Notes under the pieces: generated by a model | Database searches by the model: none | The model's input: only the letters and a program-made list of their open reading frames with translations | What the model was told of the DNA's origin: nothing | Translations under genes and position numbers: made by a program | DNA from: Fructilactobacillus sanfranciscensis DSM 20451 | Lineage (GTDB): Bacteria; Bacillota; Bacilli; Lactobacillales; Lactobacillaceae | Reading direction: 5' to 3' | NCBI RefSeq assembly: GCF_001436035.1 | Contig: NZ_AYYM01000002.1 | Location: forward strand, 1-64,000 | DNA: 64,000 nt | Shown: positions 9,070 to 19,497 of the stretch, piece by piece | Layout: every line of letters begins with the position of its first letter | Numbering within the stretch: the stretch's first letter is position 1

Positions 9070-9567
9070 CTATACATTTAATGATTCAATTTTTTTGCCA
9101 TTTTTAAAGTTTATAGTGACATAATCGTATCCACCGTTATATTTTTTTAAAGAAATTAGCCAAGCAGGTTTGTTATTCACTAAAACCAAACCAGCGTTTA
9201 TAATTTTTTGATTGTTATTAGATTTTGCAATTATTTTAGCTTTTTCTTCACTAATTCCATCAGATTGTTTAAAAATTTTGATATGTTTCATATTTTTAGT
9301 AACAACCGCAAATGAAGGTATATTCTTCTTATTTTCACCAGCTACTGAATAGTATGTTGTTCCTAAATTATTTTCACTAAAATTTGATATATCATGGAAT
9401 TTTGCATATTTTTCAACTAAATCAATTGTGATTGTTTGCTTTTTTTGAAACGGTCTCTGAGCAATGTGAATTGCAATTAAACCAGATAAAATTATGACAA
9501 TTGCTAAAGCAAATATTATTTTTGAATAGCGTAATAATCTCATACGTAGTAATCTTTTTTCTCGCAT
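9070..9567 (-). CDS. ypmB: Membrane-anchored YpmB-like protein (DUF5590)
   Basis: A 165-residue protein with a basic N-terminus, one hydrophobic segment (about residues 14-33) and an extracellular part that matches the two-lobed PepSY-like YpmB/DUF5590 form (motif EEKAKIIAKSNN, then PAWLISL). Function is unknown in the family; it is thought to sit outside the membrane. It lies between dinG and dnaD, the same neighbourhood as B. subtilis ypmB. GAGG precedes the ATG by about six bases. Confidence 0.75.
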   Translation of the reverse strand: MREKRLLRMRLLRYSKIIFALAIVIILSGLIAIHIAQRPFQKKQTITIDLVEKYAKFHDISNFSENNLGTTYYSVAGENKKNIPSFAVVTKNMKHIKIFKQSDGISEEKAKIIAKSNNNQKIINAGLVLVNNKPAWLISLKKYNGGYDYVTINFKNGKKIESLNV

Positions 9568-9600
9568 AGGTATCCTCTTTTAAATTCACTAATAATTCAA

Positions 9601-12414
9601 TTATAGCAACTTATCATTTTCTTTTGAATTAAAAAATGTTTTATTTTCTTTTGTAATATTCTCTATATCCCCTGTAATAATTTTTAGGTCTGGATTAAAA
9701 GATCTAAGGATTTGTTCACCATATTTTCTAGTAACTAAACGATTATCCAAAATTGTAATTGTGCCATAATCATTTTCATGACGTAACAACCTTCCCATTC
9801 CTTGATTCAAATCCATAATCGCCTTTGGCAAGGTATAGCTAATAAAAGGATTTTTTTTCTCTTTTCGCAAATATGAAGATCTTGCTTTAGCAATTGGGTT
9901 GCTTGGTGCTGCAAATGGTAAGCGAGTAATAATGACTGATTTAAGATAATTATTTGGAAAATCAATTCCTTCCCAAAATCCATTCGCTCCTAAAATAACT
10001 GGATTTTTTGTTTCCTGAAATTTTCTAATTATTTTTTCTTGGCTTCCAGATATTCCAGAAGCAAAAATATGAGGAACTTTATTATTAATTAGAATATTGT
10101 GATAAACTGATTCGATTAATTGTAATGAATTGAATAATACAAGTGTTGGAACAGGATGACTATTGTATATATCAATAATAGAATCTGATAAGTATTTAAC
10201 ATAATCGTCATTATCAAAACTTTCGGGCATAGGAGTTTGGTTAGAAACCATTAATTTCATTTGATTTGCATAATCAAAATTTGATTTTAGCCTTTTCATT
10301 CTGGTATTATTTCTATTCAAATCAAGTTGATTATAAATAAATTGCGATTTTTTGGAGGTAAACAAGACAGCACCAGTAAAAATAGCAGGTTTGAAATATT
10401 TATAAATATCTTTACTTAAACTATTGGTTGAATCAAGTTGTAAACTCTCTAAAATTACATTGTTGGGATCATGATCCAATCCATATTTCATCAAAATAAC
10501 ATCTGCAAAGTTATTAGCTGCAAAGTTATCTATAAAAATATTTAATTGTTCAATAAATTTTATAATTTTAGTCACGTGTTCATTAAACTTTAAGAATATT
10601 TCGTAATCAGCTGGTGTCCAGCGTTTAGAATTTTGTGCTATTTCGAAATTTAAAGATTTTAATTGATTTTGTAGAATACTATTTAAACTAGTTAGTTTAG
10701 TAATTTGTTGTTGATTTAGTTCAATAAACTCTTTGAGCTTGTCCAATCGTAACCCAACTTCAGAACGATGTTGATTAAGTCGTTTCATAAAGAACTTAGC
10801 AAACTGACTAGCTAAATAAGTGTTAGTTTCCGATATTTGGTCAACTGCTTGAGCGATTCTTTCAGTTTTAGATAGCAAACTATTATTACTTTCAAAGATA
10901 TCGTTTAGATTTTCAGCATGAGTTTGAAAAATATCATTTCTTACTCGCCCACTATTTTTTTTAATAGTTCCAAGCCACAAATGTTTTTGTTGAGAATTAA
11001 ATGCTACATCTGATAGTGTAGATGCTTCGTCAACTACTAAGTATGGTTTTTGATTTAGAGTTTCATTGATTTTACGAGCATTTTGATAGAGATAATTATG
11101 ATTGGTAATTACAATATCTGTTGATTTAAGCATTTGCGTTTGACGGTTGATAAAATCATAATTTCCTAAATCTAGATTATCATCAGAAAAACCAGATTGA
11201 TAATTAATTTGATTAATAATAATTGCTTTTTTAGGCAAATTTAATTCATCTAGATCACCTGTATCAGTTTCAGTCAACCAAATTAAAATTTTAGCTTTGA
11301 TAAATTGTGATTGTTTGTTACCATCATCAATTAATAAGTTGAGCAAAAACCGATTTAAATCTAAATAATGATTTTTTCCTTTTAAAATTACTGAATTAAA
11401 TCCAAATCCAAATTCTTCGTTTAAAGTATGATTGATAGTTTTTTGTAATTGAGATTGTAATGCAATTGTAGCAGTACTAATGACAACTGGTCTTCCTTTT
11501 TGAACTAAATATGCCATCGTAATTAAGTATCCTAAAGTTTTTCCGCTACCAGTAGGCGCTTCGATTATTAAGTTAGTGGGCTTTTTTTTCGAATCTGTGT
11601 AATTATGATAAATAGCATTCATCATTTTACTTTGAGATTCTCGCCATTGATATCCTGGTTCAAGTAACTTTAACTTTTTACTTTTGGTTTTAGGGAATTT
11701 AGGAACTTTTAATTTTTCAATAAACTGTGGGGATTTTACCTTTTTTAAAATAATCCCCTCAACGTTTACTAAATTATTTGGCAATTCTAGTTTTTTGGAT
11801 TGTTTTTGTTGATAAATTGAGCTAATAAATGAAAGTGTATCTTGTGGTAATTCAAGGTTAATATCTAAAATGTTTTTTAAAGTTGTTTGCGGAATTGTTT
11901 TAATTTTATCTGTAATTTTAATTAATAAAACTGCTGTTGCAGCTGCATCACTAGCTGATGAGTGTGGGTGTTTATGAATAATATTAAAATGACTGCTAAG
12001 ATCACTTAATCGATAACTATTCAAAGTTGGAAAAAAAATTTGCGTTAGACTAACCGTATCAATTGCGGGAATATCTAATTCTGGAAAGCCAACTTTTTCT
12101 AAAAAGGCATTTAAAAAGGGGAAATCAAAGTTGACATTGTGAGCAACAAATACAGTATTCTTTAATTTTTTGTAGATGGTTGCTGCTACTTGATCAAAAG
12201 TTGGAGCATTTTTAATGGTCTCGCTTGTAATTCCGGTTAGATTTGAAATCTCTTCTGAAATCTCAACCCCATCATTTATGTAAGTCGAATATGAATCAAT
12301 GATTTGATTATTTTTAACAAAACTTACGCTAAATTGAATAATATGATCTCCGTGTTTGATACTCGTACCAGTAGTCTCCATATCAACAACGGTGTATGTT
12401 GTATTCTGATTCAT
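9601..12414 (-). CDS. dinG: DinG-type helicase with N-terminal exonuclease domain
   Basis: A 937-residue fusion typical of Firmicutes. Residues 1-170 form a DEDDh 3'-5' exonuclease (VDMETTGTS at the start, HNVNFDFPFL near 102). The rest is an XPD/DinG superfamily 2 helicase with Walker A EAPTGSGKT (near 288), Walker B VVDEAS, and motif VI QGMGRLLR near the C-terminus. The iron-sulfur cysteines of E. coli DinG are not apparent, as in other Gram-positive members, which act mainly as nucleases. First gene of a three-gene minus-strand unit, divergent from mvk with 141 bases between. Confidence 0.9.
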   Translation of the reverse strand: MNQNTTYTVVDMETTGTSIKHGDHIIQFSVSFVKNNQIIDSYSTYINDGVEISEEISNLTGITSETIKNAPTFDQVAATIYKKLKNTVFVAHNVNFDFPFLNAFLEKVGFPELDIPAIDTVSLTQIFFPTLNSYRLSDLSSHFNIIHKHPHSSASDAAATAVLLIKITDKIKTIPQTTLKNILDINLELPQDTLSFISSIYQQKQSKKLELPNNLVNVEGIILKKVKSPQFIEKLKVPKFPKTKSKKLKLLEPGYQWRESQSKMMNAIYHNYTDSKKKPTNLIIEAPTGSGKTLGYLITMAYLVQKGRPVVISTATIALQSQLQKTINHTLNEEFGFGFNSVILKGKNHYLDLNRFLLNLLIDDGNKQSQFIKAKILIWLTETDTGDLDELNLPKKAIIINQINYQSGFSDDNLDLGNYDFINRQTQMLKSTDIVITNHNYLYQNARKINETLNQKPYLVVDEASTLSDVAFNSQQKHLWLGTIKKNSGRVRNDIFQTHAENLNDIFESNNSLLSKTERIAQAVDQISETNTYLASQFAKFFMKRLNQHRSEVGLRLDKLKEFIELNQQQITKLTSLNSILQNQLKSLNFEIAQNSKRWTPADYEIFLKFNEHVTKIIKFIEQLNIFIDNFAANNFADVILMKYGLDHDPNNVILESLQLDSTNSLSKDIYKYFKPAIFTGAVLFTSKKSQFIYNQLDLNRNNTRMKRLKSNFDYANQMKLMVSNQTPMPESFDNDDYVKYLSDSIIDIYNSHPVPTLVLFNSLQLIESVYHNILINNKVPHIFASGISGSQEKIIRKFQETKNPVILGANGFWEGIDFPNNYLKSVIITRLPFAAPSNPIAKARSSYLRKEKKNPFISYTLPKAIMDLNQGMGRLLRHENDYGTITILDNRLVTRKYGEQILRSFNPDLKIITGDIENITKENKTFFNSKENDKLL

Positions 12415-12498
12415 TAACTTTCCTACTCTCGTTCTTATAAACTATTCTAATTCTACTACAAAACTAGTTAAATCGATAATATCAAATCGCTTGTATGA

Positions 12499-12526
12499 TT
12501 GGTTATTTCTTCAAATATGATAAAAT
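12499..12526 (+). promoter_or_regulatory. Putative promoter of the mevalonate operon
   Basis: TTGGTT at 12499-12504 and TAAAAT at 12521-12526 are separated by 16 bases and lie 30 bases before the mvk start, in the divergent gap to dinG. The -10 is plausible and the -35 is a partial match. Confidence 0.45.
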
Positions 12527-12555
12527 ATAACAGTTAAGAAAGTGAGCGATAGCTA

Positions 12556-13509
12556 ATGAATAAAGAAGCAATTGGAAAAAGTCATGCTAAGGTTATTTTT
12601 TTAGGAGAACATAGTGCGGTTTATCAAAAGCCTGCAATCGTCTTTCCACTTCCGCAAATTGAAGTCCAAGTTACAATTAAACCCATTCATTCTAATGAAT
12701 CAGAAATTGAGAGTAAATATTTCAATGGTCCTTTATCCGAATTACCCACTTCTATGACTGGTATTTCACAATTAATTGAACGATTAAATGAACTTTTAAA
12801 TCCTAAGCACATAAAATTTAGTATTCAAATTATCAGTGAAATTCCCTTAGGACGTGGGATGGGTTCTTCTGCAGCTACTTCAGCTGCCCTTACTCGTGCT
12901 TATTTTGCATATTTTGAAAAATCATTAGATAAACAAGAACTAGATAATCTAATTAATGTTGAAGAATCAATTACTCACGGAAATCCTAGTGGAATTGATG
13001 CCAAAACGGTGATTTCTGATCAACCAATTTTATTTGAAAATGGTCATTTTACCCCAATCTCTTTTAATACCACTGGGTTTATTATTATTGCAGATACTGG
13101 TATTTCTAGTAACACCAAAATTGCTGTTGATGAAGTTCATAACCGATTAAATTACCATCCAGAATTAGTGAAACAAGAAATTAATCAATTAGGAAATTTA
13201 ACAGAACAAGTCAAATTAACTTTGAACAACAATGATATTAAAAAAACAGGACAATTAATGAACGATGCCCAAATGATTCTTTCTAATTTGGGGGTTAGTT
13301 CTTTCAAACTTGATCATTTAATCTCAGTAGCAAAAGCCAATGATGCTTTAGGTGCAAAATTAACTGGTAGCGGAATGGGCGGATGCATTATTGCCCTTTG
13401 CGGTACGTTGGAAAAAGCACAACTAATTAAGAAACAATTATTGAATAATGGTGCTAAATCTGCCTGGATCCAATCATTAAATGAATTAACTAGTGAGGCA
13501 AAACAATGA
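12556..13509 (+). CDS. mvk: Mevalonate kinase
   Basis: Phosphorylates (R)-mevalonate with ATP, the first of the three ATP-using steps of the lower mevalonate pathway. It is a 317-residue GHMP kinase with the substrate-side motif GKSHAKVIFLGEH near the start, the ATP loop PLGRGMGSSAATSAA near 97-111 and the C-terminal motif LTGSGMGGCIIAL. First gene of a four-gene operon; its stop overlaps the mvaD start by four bases (ATGA). HMG-CoA synthase and reductase are not in the window. Confidence 0.95.
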   Translation: MNKEAIGKSHAKVIFLGEHSAVYQKPAIVFPLPQIEVQVTIKPIHSNESEIESKYFNGPLSELPTSMTGISQLIERLNELLNPKHIKFSIQIISEIPLGRGMGSSAATSAALTRAYFAYFEKSLDKQELDNLINVEESITHGNPSGIDAKTVISDQPILFENGHFTPISFNTTGFIIIADTGISSNTKIAVDEVHNRLNYHPELVKQEINQLGNLTEQVKLTLNNNDIKKTGQLMNDAQMILSNLGVSSFKLDHLISVAKANDALGAKLTGSGMGGCIIALCGTLEKAQLIKKQLLNNGAKSAWIQSLNELTSEAKQ

Positions 13510-14489
13510 CAATTTCTAAAAATAAAGTAACTGCTCGTGCATACACTAATATTGCTTTGATTAAATATTGGGGAAAAGTTGATCAGAAATTAAAAATACC
13601 TACAACCAGTAGCTTGTCGTTAACATTAAAAGATTTTTATACTGATACATCAGTTTTATTTAACGAAAAGCTTTTAGAAGACAAAATCACTTTTAACGGT
13701 CAACAATTATCAGAAAAAAAAGCTGAACGAATCGTTAATTTTCTCGATGTTGTTAGAGACCTAGCTCAACAAAACGTTTATGCAGAAGTTTCTACAATTA
13801 ACAAAGTCCCTACCTCTGCTGGATTAGCATCTTCAGCATCTGGTTTTGCAGCGCTTGCTGCTTCTGCTAGCAAAGCAATTGGATTAAATTTAAACAAAAA
13901 AGACCTTTCTCGACTAGCACGTCGAGGTTCTGGATCAGCTACTAGAAGTATTTATGGTGGTTTTGTGGAGTGGAAAAAAGGCTTTAGTGACGAAACTTCA
14001 TATGCTGTCCCCTTTGAAGAAGAAGTTGATTGGCCAATTAATGTAGTTGCTGTTATGGTTAATCAATCAGAAAAACAAATGAGCAGTTCTAAAGGAATGC
14101 AAATTTCAGTAAACACCTCCCCTTATTACTCAGCATGGGAAAAAGTTTCTAAAAAAGCTCTTAAAGAGATTAAAGTTGCAATTAAAAATCGTGATTTTGA
14201 TAGGATGGGTAAAATTGCAGAGGAAAATGCAATGCAAATGCATGCGTTAACTTTGAGTTCTTCACCCGATTACACTTATTTTGATGCTGACTCATTAAAA
14301 GTAATGAATCTCGTTCATAGTTTAAGAAGCAGTGGTCTAACGTGTTATTTTACAATGGATGCTGGTCCAAATGTTAAAATACTAGTAGAAAAACAAAATA
14401 CTTCTAAACTGGTTAGTGAGTTAGAAAAAGAATTTGGGTCTGATAAAGTAATTGTTACCTCAGCAGGACCTGGAATTGAGTACCAATAA
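13506..14489 (+). CDS. mvaD: Diphosphomevalonate decarboxylase
   Basis: Converts mevalonate diphosphate into isopentenyl diphosphate with loss of CO2 and use of ATP. The 327-residue GHMP protein has the family signature TNIALIKYWGK near residue 15, the phosphate-binding loop PTSAGLASSASGFAA near 101, and a YFTMDAGPNVKIL segment near the C-terminus that includes the catalytic Asp. It overlaps mvk and is followed after 27 bases by the phosphomevalonate kinase gene. Confidence 0.96.
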   Translation: MTISKNKVTARAYTNIALIKYWGKVDQKLKIPTTSSLSLTLKDFYTDTSVLFNEKLLEDKITFNGQQLSEKKAERIVNFLDVVRDLAQQNVYAEVSTINKVPTSAGLASSASGFAALAASASKAIGLNLNKKDLSRLARRGSGSATRSIYGGFVEWKKGFSDETSYAVPFEEEVDWPINVVAVMVNQSEKQMSSSKGMQISVNTSPYYSAWEKVSKKALKEIKVAIKNRDFDRMGKIAEENAMQMHALTLSSSPDYTYFDADSLKVMNLVHSLRSSGLTCYFTMDAGPNVKILVEKQNTSKLVSELEKEFGSDKVIVTSAGPGIEYQ

Positions 14490-14516
14490 AAATATTTTAC
14501 GAAAGAAGTTATTTTT

Positions 14517-15584
14517 TTGATTACTACAAAAGCGCCTGGAAAATTATATCTTGCTGGCGAATATGCTGTTGTCGAAACTGGACACCCTGCAATTATTGCT
14601 GCAGTTAATCGGTTTGTTACAGCAGAAATTGAAGAAGCAAAAAGTTATGGAACGATTACTTCCCAACAGTATGAAAAAACCATGTTACATTGGCAACGGA
14701 TTAATTCAGAAATCGTTTTAGATGACCGGGAAAATCCCTTTAAATACATCGTTTCTGCAATTAAAGTTGCTGAAGAATACATTAAGCCACTCAGACTCGA
14801 TTTAAAAACTTTTAACATTAATATTAATAGTGAGTTAGATAGTGGAGATGGAAAAAAATATGGACTAGGTTCCTCTGCGGCAGTGACGGTTGCTACAACA
14901 AAAGCCGTATGTAAGCTTTACCAGCTTAACCTAACAAAAATAGAGTTATTCAAGTTAGCTGCAATTGCACACTTTGAAGTTCAGGGAAATGGATCATTAG
15001 GAGATGTTGCATCCAGTGTTTTTGGTGGTTTAATTTCATACACCTCTTTTGATCGAACCTGGCTTTCAAGTTTTCGGAAAAGAGTACCACTTAATAAACT
15101 AATTAAATTAGAATGGCCGAGCTTGGAAATTATTCCATTAAAAGTTCCATCAACCTTAAAATTTTTAGTTGGTTGGTCTGGTGCACCTGCTTCGACCTCT
15201 CATTTAATTGATAAAGTCGAATTAAAAAAAGGGAAAAATAAAGTACGTTATCATCAATTTTTACATGATAGTAACAAATGTGTGCATGATATTACTAATG
15301 GATTTCATCAAGATAATATTAAAATCATTATGAATAACATTAAGAAAAATCGTTTGCTTCTACTAGAACTCGGAGAAATGGCTAATGTCGTGATTGAAAC
15401 TCCTAAACTGAAAGAATTAGTTGAAATTGCAGATTGCTTTGGAGGAGCTGCCAAAACATCTGGTGCAGGTGGTGGGGATTGTGGAATTGTCTTTATTAAG
15501 AATAGTGACGCAATTAATAAATTAGTTGAAGATTGGAAGCAACATGGAATTGATCGTTTAAATATCGAAATTTATAATTATTGA
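14517..15584 (+). CDS. pmk: Phosphomevalonate kinase
   Basis: Phosphorylates 5-phosphomevalonate to the diphosphate. The 355-residue GHMP kinase has APGKLYLAGEYAVVE at the N-terminus, KYGLGSSAAVTVATTKA near 118-135 and the C-terminal GGAAKTSGAGGGDCGI motif. The start is a TTG, preceded by GAAAGAAG at a slightly long distance. No in-frame ATG would retain the N-terminal motif. Third gene of the mevalonate operon. Confidence 0.94.
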   Translation: MITTKAPGKLYLAGEYAVVETGHPAIIAAVNRFVTAEIEEAKSYGTITSQQYEKTMLHWQRINSEIVLDDRENPFKYIVSAIKVAEEYIKPLRLDLKTFNININSELDSGDGKKYGLGSSAAVTVATTKAVCKLYQLNLTKIELFKLAAIAHFEVQGNGSLGDVASSVFGGLISYTSFDRTWLSSFRKRVPLNKLIKLEWPSLEIIPLKVPSTLKFLVGWSGAPASTSHLIDKVELKKGKNKVRYHQFLHDSNKCVHDITNGFHQDNIKIIMNNIKKNRLLLLELGEMANVVIETPKLKELVEIADCFGGAAKTSGAGGGDCGIVFIKNSDAINKLVEDWKQHGIDRLNIEIYNY

Positions 15585-15594
15585 GGACATCATA

Positions 15595-16626
15595 ATGGTA
15601 AGCATTCAATCGCATCGAAAAGATGAACATTTATCTTTAGCTAAAAAATTTCATAAAGAAAAATCAAATGCTGGATTTGATCAAATTCACTTCATCCCTA
15701 GTACAATTCCAGAGATTAGTTTTAATGATGTTAATATTTCCACTAAAGTTGGTTCATTAACGTTTGATATCCCCTTTTATATTGAGGCAATGACTGGTGG
15801 CAGTGAATATACTGGTAAAATTAACCGACAATTAAGTGAAATTGCACAAAAGTTAAATCTTGCGATGGCAGTTGGAAGTGAAAGCGTTGCCCTTCGTGAA
15901 CCACAACTTGAGGGTACTTTTTCAATTATTAAAAAGGTTAATCCTACTGGATTAAAAATTGCTAATTTAAGTGCTAATGCATCGATTGAAGAAGTTGAAA
16001 AAGCTATTACTTTAATTGGTGCAAGTGCAATTGAAATTCATGTTAATGTTGCTCAAGAGGTTGTGATGCCTGAAGGCGATAAAACTTTTAATTGGATTAA
16101 AAACATCAAAAAAATCGTTGAAGCCTTCCCCATTCCAGTTATCGTTAAGGAAGTTGGCTTTGGTATGGCTCATGAATCAATCGAAAAATTGAAAGCAGTT
16201 GGTGTTAAATATATTAATCTTGGTGGTAAAGGTGGTACAAATTTTGTGCAAATTGAGAATTTTCGTCGACCTTCTAAGGATATGAATTATCTTGAAGATT
16301 GGGGATTAACGACAGTTCAATCACTATTTGAAGCTCAAGTATTACCAGATTTGAATTATATTGCTGCTGGAGGAATAACTTCCCCGTTAGACGTTGTAAA
16401 AGCTCTGTATTTAGGCGCTGATGCCGTTGGGATTGCAAGTACAATATTATCCTCATTAATTGATAATGGTCCTGAAAAGACCGAAATGATGCTTTCAGAA
16501 TGGATTTATGGAATTAAAGCGATTTTTGTCATGCTTGGCGTAAAAAATATTACTGAATTAAGAAAAAGTAAGATCTTTACTAGTACAGACTTACAAAATT
16601 ATCTCCAGCAAAGAAAGCTAAAATAA
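15595..16626 (+). CDS. fni: Type 2 isopentenyl-diphosphate delta-isomerase
   Basis: An FMN- and NADPH-dependent enzyme that interconverts IPP and DMAPP, giving the allylic primer needed by the prenyl synthases encoded at 7.3 and 51 kb. The 343-residue TIM barrel has HIDGFDQIHF-like NAGFDQIHFIP near 20-30, the EAMTGGS flavin site near 63, NLGGKGGTNF near 207 and an AAGGITSPLDV phosphate-binding segment near 258. RBS GAGG sits nine bases before the ATG. Last gene of the operon; a bidirectional terminator follows. Confidence 0.95.
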   Translation: MVSIQSHRKDEHLSLAKKFHKEKSNAGFDQIHFIPSTIPEISFNDVNISTKVGSLTFDIPFYIEAMTGGSEYTGKINRQLSEIAQKLNLAMAVGSESVALREPQLEGTFSIIKKVNPTGLKIANLSANASIEEVEKAITLIGASAIEIHVNVAQEVVMPEGDKTFNWIKNIKKIVEAFPIPVIVKEVGFGMAHESIEKLKAVGVKYINLGGKGGTNFVQIENFRRPSKDMNYLEDWGLTTVQSLFEAQVLPDLNYIAAGGITSPLDVVKALYLGADAVGIASTILSSLIDNGPEKTEMMLSEWIYGIKAIFVMLGVKNITELRKSKIFTSTDLQNYLQQRKLK

Positions 16627-16652
16627 AAACGACTTCCTTAGAAGTCGTTTTT
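16625..16652. terminator. Bidirectional terminator between fni and rsmF
   Basis: A 12-bp stem (AAAAACGACTTC / GAAGTCGTTTTT) with loop CTTA carries a T-run in either direction. It begins at the fni stop and touches the convergent rsmF stop, so it can serve both units. Confidence 0.88.
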
Positions 16653-16653
16653 A

Positions 16654-17994
16654 TTATGCTTTAAATCGTAATCCTTTTGGAAAGAAATTTTTAATTGTCC
16701 CAGAAACTACTTTTCCAAATCCGATTGACATTCCATCACAAATTAATAAATACCATCCTTTTTCTAAATTAGAATCAGTAGGAATTGTATCCCCATGGAC
16801 GTATAATTTCCATTCGTCACGTGTAATATTTAATTTATTTTTTACGTGCTCTGGATTAATTTCCAATGCTAGCCCATATGCTGGTTCAATTCGATTTTTC
16901 TTAATTTGTCCAAGTGGTGTTCCTGGTCGCATAACTTTTAAACCATTTAAGTCAGGAATTTCAGGGTTGAATGAATACAAAGTTTCTCCAAATTTTAATA
17001 AAGGGTGTGGATCAAAATTAACGAAATTATCATAGTTAAACTTCTCCCAATCTTTTTTTAAATTTCCCGAAACATTAGAACGTTGATATTTTATTTTTCC
17101 AATTTTACCGTCGTCTAAACTTTGTAATTTAGCCACAAAATGTCCATCTCCCCTAAATAAATGAGGAAATAATCGAACCGTCTTACTTAGATCTGGATTT
17201 CCATTCGCCCACGCTGGTCGTCCACTACTCATGCCCTTGAATTTCTCAATTGGCAAAATTTTAAAATTATAATTATCAACTAGCCAGGCAATGATTTGCT
17301 CATCTTCTTCTGGTGCAAAAGTACAGGTCGAATAAATAATTTGGCCACCTGGTTTCAACATCTTAACTGCTTTTTTGATAATTTCACGTTGAAGCGTCGC
17401 ACATTCTTTTGGGTAATCTTCTGACCAATAGTTGGTAGCATCATGATTTTTGCGAAACATACCCTCCCCAGAACAAGGAGCATCAATTAAAATTTTATCA
17501 AAATATTTTTTGAAATGTTTTGATAAATTAGCTGGATCTTCATTTAAAATTAATGGGTTTTTAACTCCAAATCTTTCAATATTTTCCACTAGTATTTTAG
17601 CTCTTCCACGGTCAATTTCGTTAGAAACCAAGAGTCCTTGATTATTCATTAAACTAGCTAACTGTGTTGATTTTCCACCCGGAGCGGCACACAAATCTAG
17701 AATTTTTTCCCCAGGTTTAGGATCGGCTACTTGTGCAACAAACATTGCAGAAGGTTCTTGACTGTATATATACCCACTTTGATGTTCGGCCGATTTACCG
17801 TCAATTTTACCAATAAATCCATTATCGACATATTCGATTGGTTCTTTTGTATTAATTTGAAGATTAGCTTTCGGTTTTAAACGATTAATTCTAAATCCAT
17901 GATCTGCTTCTTCATCAAAACTTTTAATAAAATTTTCGTATTCTTCTCCTAAAAGTCGTTTATACTTTGATTTAAATTTTTCTGGTAATTCCAC
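16654..17994 (-). CDS. rsmF: RsmF-like rRNA (cytosine-C5) methyltransferase
   Basis: A SAM-dependent m5C methyltransferase of the RsmB/RsmF/NOP2 group. The 446-residue protein has DLCAAPGGKSTQLA (SAM site, near 100), the catalytic DAPCSGEGMFRK motif near 171 and STCTFAPEEDE near 222, followed by a C-terminal PUA-like RNA-binding region typical of YebU/RsmF. It is distinct from the RsmB gene at 42-43 kb. The start is GTG with AGGAGA eight bases upstream; the glpK stop lies immediately before it. The exact target nucleotide is inferred by family. Confidence 0.85.
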   Translation of the reverse strand: MELPEKFKSKYKRLLGEEYENFIKSFDEEADHGFRINRLKPKANLQINTKEPIEYVDNGFIGKIDGKSAEHQSGYIYSQEPSAMFVAQVADPKPGEKILDLCAAPGGKSTQLASLMNNQGLLVSNEIDRGRAKILVENIERFGVKNPLILNEDPANLSKHFKKYFDKILIDAPCSGEGMFRKNHDATNYWSEDYPKECATLQREIIKKAVKMLKPGGQIIYSTCTFAPEEDEQIIAWLVDNYNFKILPIEKFKGMSSGRPAWANGNPDLSKTVRLFPHLFRGDGHFVAKLQSLDDGKIGKIKYQRSNVSGNLKKDWEKFNYDNFVNFDPHPLLKFGETLYSFNPEIPDLNGLKVMRPGTPLGQIKKNRIEPAYGLALEINPEHVKNKLNITRDEWKLYVHGDTIPTDSNLEKGWYLLICDGMSIGFGKVVSGTIKNFFPKGLRFKA

Positions 17995-19497
17995 TTATTT
18001 CTTCTCCTCGAATGTTTCAGTAGTTCTAACTGCTAACTGCCAATTATGGTAAAGTCGTTTTCTTTCAATTTCAGACATTTGTGGTACAAATGTTTGTCCT
18101 GTTTGCTTAATTCCATCGATTTCATCAACGTCTTTCCAAAATCCAACTGCTAACCCAGCTAAAAATGCAGCCCCCAAAGCGGTTGATTCAGAAGTTGCTG
18201 ATCTTTCAATTGCTTGATTTAAGATATCTGCTTGGAATTTCATTAAGAAATCATTTTTTGAAACTCCCCCATCAATTACTAATGAATTTAATGGAACTTG
18301 TGTTTCTTCTGTCATGGTATTGATGACATCTTTAGTTTGAAAAGCTAATGATTCTAATGTGGCTTTTACAATTTCATTTATTCCAGTATGATTGGTAATT
18401 CCTAAAATAGATCCCCGCACACTTTCATTCCAATAAGGTGCACCTAGTCCTGTAAAAGCAGGAACAACAAATACTGGTTCGTCATTTGCGGTTTTAGCCA
18501 TATTAGCAGTTCCACTGATATTTTCAATCAATTTCAATTCATCTTTTAACCATTGAACGGCAGATCCTGCGATAAAGATACTACCTTCGAATGCATAATA
18601 AACTTTGCCACTAATTCCATAAGCAATGGTCGTTAATAAACCTAGTTTTGAAAACTTAGGTTTATCACCTAAATTCATCATAATAAAAGCACCGGTTCCA
18701 TATGTGTTTTTCGTCATCCCCGGTTTTAATGCTAATTGACCAAATAAAGAAGCTTGTTGATCACCAGCAATTCCAGAAATCGGAATTTGGACCCCCATGA
18801 AGGTAAAATTTTGCGTATATCCATAAACATGAGAAGATTCTTCAACCTTCGGAAGCATTTTCTTTGGGATATTAAAAACATCTAATAAATCCTGATCCCA
18901 CTCTAATTTGTTGATATTAAATAACATGGTACGACTGGCATTCGTTACATCAGTAGCATGTACTTTTCCAGCGGTTAATTTCCATAATAACCATGTATCA
19001 ATGGTTCCAAAAAGTAAATCGCCAGTTTCAGCTAAGGTTTGTGCCCCATCAACATGATCTAAAATCCAACGAATTTTAGTTGCTGAAAAGTATGAATCAA
19101 TGATTAGTCCAGTTTTTTGTTGAATCTCATCTGCTAAACCATGTTGTTTAATCTGTTTTGCAATGTCATTAGTTTGTTTTGACTGCCATACAATGGCGTT
19201 ATAAATTGGTTTTCCAGTTCTTTTATTCCAAATGACAGTAGTTTCTCTTTGATTACTAATTCCAATTGAACGAACCTTATAAGGTTGTGTTTCAGTTTTA
19301 AATAAGACATCAGAAATTACTGACTCAGTTTTATTCCAGATTTCATTTGGATCTTGTTCTACCCAACCTGGATGTGGAAAAACTTGTTTGATTTCTTTTT
19401 GTGAACGATCAATTTCTTTTCCTTGATGATTGAATAATATGGCACGAACGGATGTTGTTCCCTCGTCAATTGCCATTATATATTGTTCATTTTTCAT
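17995..19497 (-). CDS. glpK: Glycerol kinase
   Basis: Phosphorylates glycerol to sn-glycerol 3-phosphate with ATP. The 500-residue FGGY kinase has [14 protein letters not shown] at the N-terminus, GISNQRETT near 79, [14 protein letters not shown] near 241 and the C-terminal [18 protein letters not shown] signature. In many Firmicutes GlpK is activated by HPr phosphorylation of a histidine (His232 in Enterococcus, motif YHFYG). Here residue 232 is Thr (FTFMG), which argues against that control. No glpF or glpD/glpO is adjacent. The gene is followed directly by rsmF on the same strand. Confidence 0.95.
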   Translation of the reverse strand: MKNEQYIMAIDEGTTSVRAILFNHQGKEIDRSQKEIKQVFPHPGWVEQDPNEIWNKTESVISDVLFKTETQPYKVRSIGISNQRETTVIWNKRTGKPIYNAIVWQSKQTNDIAKQIKQHGLADEIQQKTGLIIDSYFSATKIRWILDHVDGAQTLAETGDLLFGTIDTWLLWKLTAGKVHATDVTNASRTMLFNINKLEWDQDLLDVFNIPKKMLPKVEESSHVYGYTQNFTFMGVQIPISGIAGDQQASLFGQLALKPGMTKNTYGTGAFIMMNLGDKPKFSKLGLLTTIAYGISGKVYYAFEGSIFIAGSAVQWLKDELKLIENISGTANMAKTANDEPVFVVPAFTGLGAPYWNESVRGSILGITNHTGINEIVKATLESLAFQTKDVINTMTEETQVPLNSLVIDGGVSKNDFLMKFQADILNQAIERSATSESTALGAAFLAGLAVGFWKDVDEIDGIKQTGQTFVPQMSEIERKRLYHNWQLAVRTTETFEEKK

